Of a stretch of DNA of 64,000 bases, positions 58,931 to 64,000 are shown in pieces. Origin of the DNA: Macrotis lagotis (Eukaryota > Chordata > Mammalia > Peramelemorphia > Peramelidae); contig NC_133664.1 in the NCBI RefSeq assembly GCF_037893015.1, forward strand, positions 131,406,600 through 131,470,599, in the 5' to 3' direction. Below the pieces are notes generated by a model. The model saw only the letters and a program-made list of their open reading frames with translations, had not been told where the DNA came from and searched no databases. A program made the position numbers and the translations under genes. Position 1 is the stretch's first letter, and each line of letters starts with the position of its first letter.

Positions 58931-59059
58931 TATAAGATAGATATAGATATAAAGATTGCAGGAGAATAGATGGAAGGTAGAGAGAAGTGATTAGTTGGTA
59001 TGGGGAGGGATGAAGCTGTAGAAGATTAGATTTGAATTGATTACTGAAAAAAAAAAGAA

Positions 59060-59200
59060 ACATGGAAGTAGAAGCAGAGGTATAAACTGCCTTATCCCTT
59101 TCTTATAGTTAAATGACTTAGCCAGAATCACACAGCTAGAAAATGGCAAAGATAAGACTCAATTCTAGTTAAGTTTTCTACCAATAAGGCCAGTCCTCTT
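59060..59200 (-). mobile_element. MIR-like SINE
   Basis: AAATGACTTAGCCAGAATCACACAGC then AAAATGGCAAAGATAAGACTC fit a MIR copy on the minus strand. Confidence 0.5.
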
Positions 59201-59257
59201 TTCAAAGTAGATAAAGATAGGGAGGGGAAAGGGAGTAGACTCAAACTTAAATGTTTG

Positions 59258-59277
59258 AGATTGTGAATTCACAATCT
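59258..59277. repeat. Perfect 20-bp palindrome
   Basis: AGATTGTGAATTCACAATCT equals its own reverse complement. No obvious element contains it. Confidence 0.7.
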
Positions 59278-59459
59278 AGTTTGTTTCCAATGAGACATAT
59301 TGTGTCATGTATTTGAGGTTCATATGAAGGTCTGACTGAATAATGAAAAACAGGAAAAAGGGAGAAAGGGAAGAGGAAGTAGAAGAGACATAGATTAAAG
59401 GGGGAATGAATCCTAAGCAAAACAAAAACTAAGGAGCTAGAAATATACCTCCTTTAGAA

Positions 59460-59740
59460 GTGGCAAATAATGAAAATCTGAAGTACTCATAAATTGAGAA
59501 ATGGTTGAACAAGTTATGATATATAAATGTAAAGGAGTACTATTGTACTGTATGTATACTTATACATATCAGTAAAATGCCCTACCAGGATTCTCGAGGA
59601 CTAATGAAGCGATATCTACAAATTTCCTGATAGAGGGGTGAAGGATTCAATATAGAATAAGATGAATTTTCTTTGATAAAATCAATGTAGATATTTGTTT
59701 TGGTAGATAACATATGTTTGTAGTTGGAAAAAGTTAAAAA
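59460..59740 (+). mobile_element. Possible L1 3' UTR piece
   Basis: GAGAAATGGTTGAACAAGTTATGATATATAAATG-like wording (positions 59498-59530) resembles the L1 3' UTR block at 7825-7860. The rest is strongly diverged. Confidence 0.4.
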
Positions 59741-60713
59741 ATCAGGAGTAAAATTTGTAGCTCTAACACTTTTCTGATTCCAGTAAAGTTGTTTAACACT
59801 GCAACAGAAGACTTGTAATCAATTTGGATTTTTCTACTGAGTTTCAGTGAGGTCAGACTGACCTTCAAATGTATCTTGATTGCATGATATGATCCTATTG
59901 TATGAAATGTGAACACACATGTAAAGTATTCTATAACCCTAAAGCCCTAGAAAATATAAGCAATTTTTTGAAATTATAAAAATATTTTCATGGGCAATTA
60001 AAAAAAAGGATATGGGTAGATCCTATGACATGTTGAAACCATTCCAGTTAGTGACCCCACCTCCCTGGACTCTGAGTAAGTCATCTTTGGAATCTGAGGG
60101 AGCAGCCGAACTGCTAAAGGATAATTGAAGCATTTAAAAGCTATCAGTTCTTTCTGCAGAGCTCCCCTGGCGGGATTTGCCAAATCTGTCAGTCAGTCAT
60201 GAGTATGGATCAAATAGTTAGATCATGGAGCCTAGTTCAGACAGTTGGAAAATTGGTCAAGATGATTTGAGCATATAGAATCTTTTTTTGGGTTAAGAAT
60301 ATTTTGTGTATTTTAATGGACATCCAATAATCTTTCCTACTTCTAAAATTGTGTGGTGTTCTAGAGATAATTGCTTATGCTAAAAGCCAAATCTTAGGCT
60401 GCTTTCCTTTTTCACTTCTTTTTTTTGCTGGGGGGGGGGGCGGGGAGAAAGAAGGTTGGAATAGAGGATGGTAGAGATAGGGACCAGACTTGTGATTTCT
60501 TTGGTACAGGAATCTATCAAATGGACAAACTTCTTTCTGACCAGGCCTTGGCATGTTTTCTGCAATGTATGGTTTAGGAAAGTTTCCTGAAATACTGTGA
60601 TATGCTGTGATATGTGTGTGATATGCTCAGGATCACACAGCCATTATATGTCAGAGGTAACCATGAACCAAGATCATGCTTTTGAGACAAGGTTTCTTGT
60701 CACTATTTCATTT

Positions 60714-60715
<2 letters not shown>

Positions 60716-60776
<61 letters not shown>

Positions 60777-60830
60777 TCTCCCCTCCCTCCCTCCCTCTCC
60801 CTTTCTCTCTCTCCCCTCTCTCTATTTGAG
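60716..60830. repeat. (CT)n microsatellite and polypyrimidine tract
   Basis: About 24 uninterrupted CT units followed by CCCT/CTCC-rich sequence. Frames across it on both strands (SL- or RE-rich) are artefacts. Confidence 0.97.
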
Positions 60831-63664
60831 AAGATATACTCTTAACAAAAAATAAAAATGCTATTCTAAGAATATGATTTCTGTTGTCATGGGACAATGT
60901 AAAGGGAAAACAATCCTAATGGGGTGGGGTGGGGGGAAGTATCAGAATATATTCCATATCTTAAAATAAGGCATATAATCAATTTTAAAGGAAGAGCTTT
61001 TGACCAAGGTCCCAATGAACCTCAAATTTCAATTTAGAACAGAAATATGTTTTAAGACAGATTAGATTCAACTAAGTTAAGATAAATGAATTATTTTCCT
61101 ATGGTTACAACAGGTTGACTTTTCCAAATAAAGTTCTTAGAGCAAATGACTCCCATGAGGTAATATCAAATCAGCAAGTTGTAGCAAGGAATCCCCCTTG
61201 ATGGTAATTCTGTGCTCAGTTTGCATTTAACCACTGATTAATATATGAGGTCTAAAGGTTGCCTGTTTCTGTTATGAGTAGTTATGTTTATCATTGTTTA
61301 GTTATAGTGTAACTCTAAAGATATAATAGTCTAGTCAGAGAGATTCATTGATGTTTTACTGAAGCCTTTGTCCTTTTGGGGAGGAGGCTTAAAGTTACTG
61401 AAAGCCAGTTTAGGGAATATTCTTCAAGGAATATTATTTAGGGAAAAAATCAAGCATACATGTAGAGTTTTGACCCAGAAGCAAATTATTGTGCCAGTAT
61501 TCTGAGACTGAAATAAGGTTAATTTTATTTATGTGATCTTTTTAGAATGAGCATTGGAAATGTCTGGATAGCCTGTATGATAAATATGCCAGAACTTGAA
61601 AAGTGGCCTCCTGATGTAGAAGGTTTATGAGGTACCAGTGAAGAATTCAATTTCATGTGTCTATGACTGGTTATAGGCTAGTATTTCAAATCAATTTTTT
61701 TTCCTGCCCTTAAAAATGATTTTGATCCTCTCCATGATTTCAAGGCTGAATTTATTGCAACATTATGAAGAATTCTGGGTAGTGCTAGTATAGATGCAGC
61801 AGCAACCTAAATAGGCTTCATTAATGGGCCAAGTGCAGTAATAAATTTCAGTGAGTATAAGAGTAGTTGAAGGTAAAATTACTCCCATTTTGAGCCAGTA
61901 TCTATGCTTCAAGGTGAGTGCTGTTAACTCTTTTTTAAAAAAATAAATTACAAAGAACATCAACAGGAAAAGGTATGCTTAAGATACTTGAGGTAAGCAT
62001 GAAAATTGAGAAACTTCAAAAACACTGTCTAAAGCTCTTCAGAGTTAAAATCCATGAGAATTTTGTGATATGAATAGTTCTCCAGTGCCTTTGGGATGTT
62101 CATTTATGATGAGGATGTTGATTTGTTCATTCTGCTATTATTAACTTTGGTTTATTTGGTCCACGTCATCATCATTTGTTTTATAGCAAAGAACAGTTTC
62201 TCACAATTCCTGTCTATTGAAAGTCATTTCAAAAGAATTGTCTTTACAATTCATTGCAACCCACTTTGTTTACTTCAAAGTTCACTTATGTGTTCCACAT
62301 TTTTGTCTATTGTTTTTTTAGCCCCCCCCCCCCCAGATCTTAGTGTAGATTCCATCAGAATCTGGTAACTCACTCTTCTCCCTCAAGAAACAAATTCATT
62401 TTATTAAGGAAAAAATATTCCAAAAGTTTGTTATGACTTCTTAATGACCAAAATGCTCCCTGGCTTAAGCTATCTTTCCCAGACCATGCAGACCATCAAG
62501 AAAATCCTATAAATAGTTCTTTGCATTGCCACCTTAAACAAAAGTTCTTGCTAAAAACCTAAAGGATCTTACAGAATCTGATGGATTTTATATAATCTTA
62601 GAGATCTTTTATAATACCATGGATTTGACTGGACAAAGAAGATAAGGAGAAAAAAAATGTCACATTGTTTTAGGTTACTTAGTCAAAGGAGTAGAACAAT
62701 TTGGCTTGGTGCCCATAATTTGCATAATGAACAAATAAGAGGAGAAAAAATATTTTGAGGATGCAGTTGGTATGAAATTTTGTGAAATTTTATGGATTGT
62801 CAAAAATTGGCATAGATTCCCTTAAGAAAGACTGAGGAATCTACTTTACTTTGATGTATTATTTAAAATAGGGAAATGCTAGTATAATTCTGATATGGGG
62901 GGGGAACAAAATTAAATTTTTTTTGTCCTAGAAAGCTTTTATTGATTATTTTACATGTCAAGGAAATTTATTTGGTCTATGTCATCTCTACATGTAAAAA
63001 TGAACTATGTTCAAATACTGTACTTGAAACAAATATCATTCTTTCTTTCTGAAATTTGACTGGGAGAAATTAGTATATCCAGGGAATTCAAGAAGTCCAG
63101 GGAAGGGAAGACGATCATATTTCATAAACTATTATATTTCCCTATAAAAAGTTTCAGGGAAAAAATATTGTCCTAAATAAAGCTCAGGAACATTTTCAAC
63201 TCAGTGGTAGCCTCTTGGTTTTTGGAGTGCTGGGATTTCTGTAGCAGCAGGAAATTTCTGGGATGGCACTGTTTAGTAAATTGAGGACAAAAACAAAAGA
63301 GAGTTCAAAAATTGAACTTAGAGTGACTTAATAGTATCTTCATATATGCATAGCAATGGTAAGCAAAATACCAAGTAATTCAGACACAGCCTTCAAGTTC
63401 ATTATTATATGTAGACACATGTCTAAGATACTTGAAATAAGAACAAGAACTGAAGGGCTTCAAAAGCATTGTTGGAAGATCCTTGAAGTCAGAGACCATG
63501 TAGTTTCTGTGTTATAAAGTTTCTTTGAGTATGTGAAATATTTACTATTAAAGAAAAGGTAGGGATCATTATGATCTATTAACACAGGCATTATTATAAC
63601 CAGTTTGCATGCAAAGTTCTGTCATTTGTATTGATGTTATATAATTATGATGAATTTTCTTTTA

Positions 63665-63960
63665 AAATGAATATTTATTTATTTATTTACCTATTATTAA
63701 TATTTTAATAATATTTATTTTTAATTGCTTATTTTCAAAATCATTCACTTTATTTAACTTATTTTTATTTTACTTTTTAATTTACTCACTACTTATTTTT
63801 TAATTCAGTGTCTTTATTTATTTATTTAAATACTTAATTTATTCATTAATTTATTTATGTATTTGTTCATCTATCTATCTAGCTAGCTAGCTAGCTATCT
63901 AGCTATCCATCCATCTATCGTCTAGCTATCTCATCTATTTCTGTCTGACTCCATCTTTCC
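63665..63960. repeat. ATTT-rich stretch and (CTAG/CTAT)n tract
   Basis: TTATTTAT-rich DNA (63670-63860), then CTATCTATCTAGCTAGCTAGCTAGCTATCTAGC (63870-63905) and CCATCTATC variants. Confidence 0.85.
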
Positions 63961-64000
63961 CTCTATAGTTACTCTTGCAGCCAGGGATTCACAATATAGT

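Noticed and set aside
60380..60565. Minus frame as a possible CPED1 exon (KKFVHLIDSCTKEITSL)
   Set aside because: No usable acceptor tract and the frame runs into a G-run/A-rich end; no recognisable family.
60597..60897. Ser/Leu-rich and Arg/Glu-rich frames
   Set aside because: Direct translations of the CT tract.

Overview
The window is nuclear DNA from a vertebrate, and almost certainly from a marsupial. It is AT-rich with long non-coding stretches, spliced exons, a CpG-island promoter and many mammalian L1, L2 and MIR-type repeats. The decisive clue is a family of tRNA-derived SINEs. Its members carry a 'GGGGCGGCTAGGTGGCGCAGTGGATAGAGCAC' type head (seen in pieces at 53326, 46693, 21641 and elsewhere) and an A-tail reached through 'CTTGCAAAAACCTAAAA'. 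This SINE type is characteristic of marsupials. An Australian, perhaps dasyuromorph, lineage is my guess from the tail and is not proven.

Only two real genes are supported, both on the minus strand. The first is WNT16 (1-12110), a secreted Wnt ligand gene. Exons 1, 2 and 3 are complete and about three quarters of the coding part of exon 4 lies at the left edge; the rest of exon 4 and the 3' UTR lie outside. All splice sites are canonical and the frame is open across every junction. The palmitoleoylated-serine motif CHGVSGSC falls at the expected residue 227. Exons 1 and 2 sit in a CpG island (about 11.38-12.76 kb) that also holds the TATA-less promoter, with two CCAAT boxes and a GC box. The second is a single terminal exon at 58361-58579 that I read as the last coding exon of CPED1. 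It has a strong acceptor, an open frame, a stop and a poly(A) signal. In human the order is CPED1-WNT16-FAM3C with CPED1 and WNT16 on the same strand, so strand and order fit. Intergenic space between the two genes is about 46 kb.

The rest is repeats. 0.35-9.5 kb: large intron 3 of WNT16, with a SINE, MIR, L2 and an L1 3' fragment. 12.8-24 kb: intergenic SINE, MIR and L2 copies, a minus-strand L1 3' UTR (16.86-17.96 kb) and CA/GT microsatellites. 24.2-27.6 kb: two L1 fragments in opposite orientation. 28-34 kb: mixed old repeats and a degraded processed pseudogene of the BCAP31/BCAP29 family (32.35-32.86 kb, minus). 35-48 kb: SINE-rich, with nested insertions, an L1 ORF2 piece and a palindromic mariner-like MITE (44.1 kb). 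48.3-51.5 kb: an apparently full-length L1-derived element with a 5' UTR and ORF1 but no ORF2 (HAL1-like), bounded by a diverged target-site duplication and carrying three tandem SINE insertions. 51.6-58.1 kb: AT-rich intergenic DNA. 58.1-64 kb: the CPED1 terminal exon and the downstream part of its last intron.

I saw no bacterial, plasmid or phage feature, no CRISPR array and no complete non-repeat single-exon gene. Repeat family names are from recognition by eye, so boundaries are approximate unless a target-site duplication is stated.
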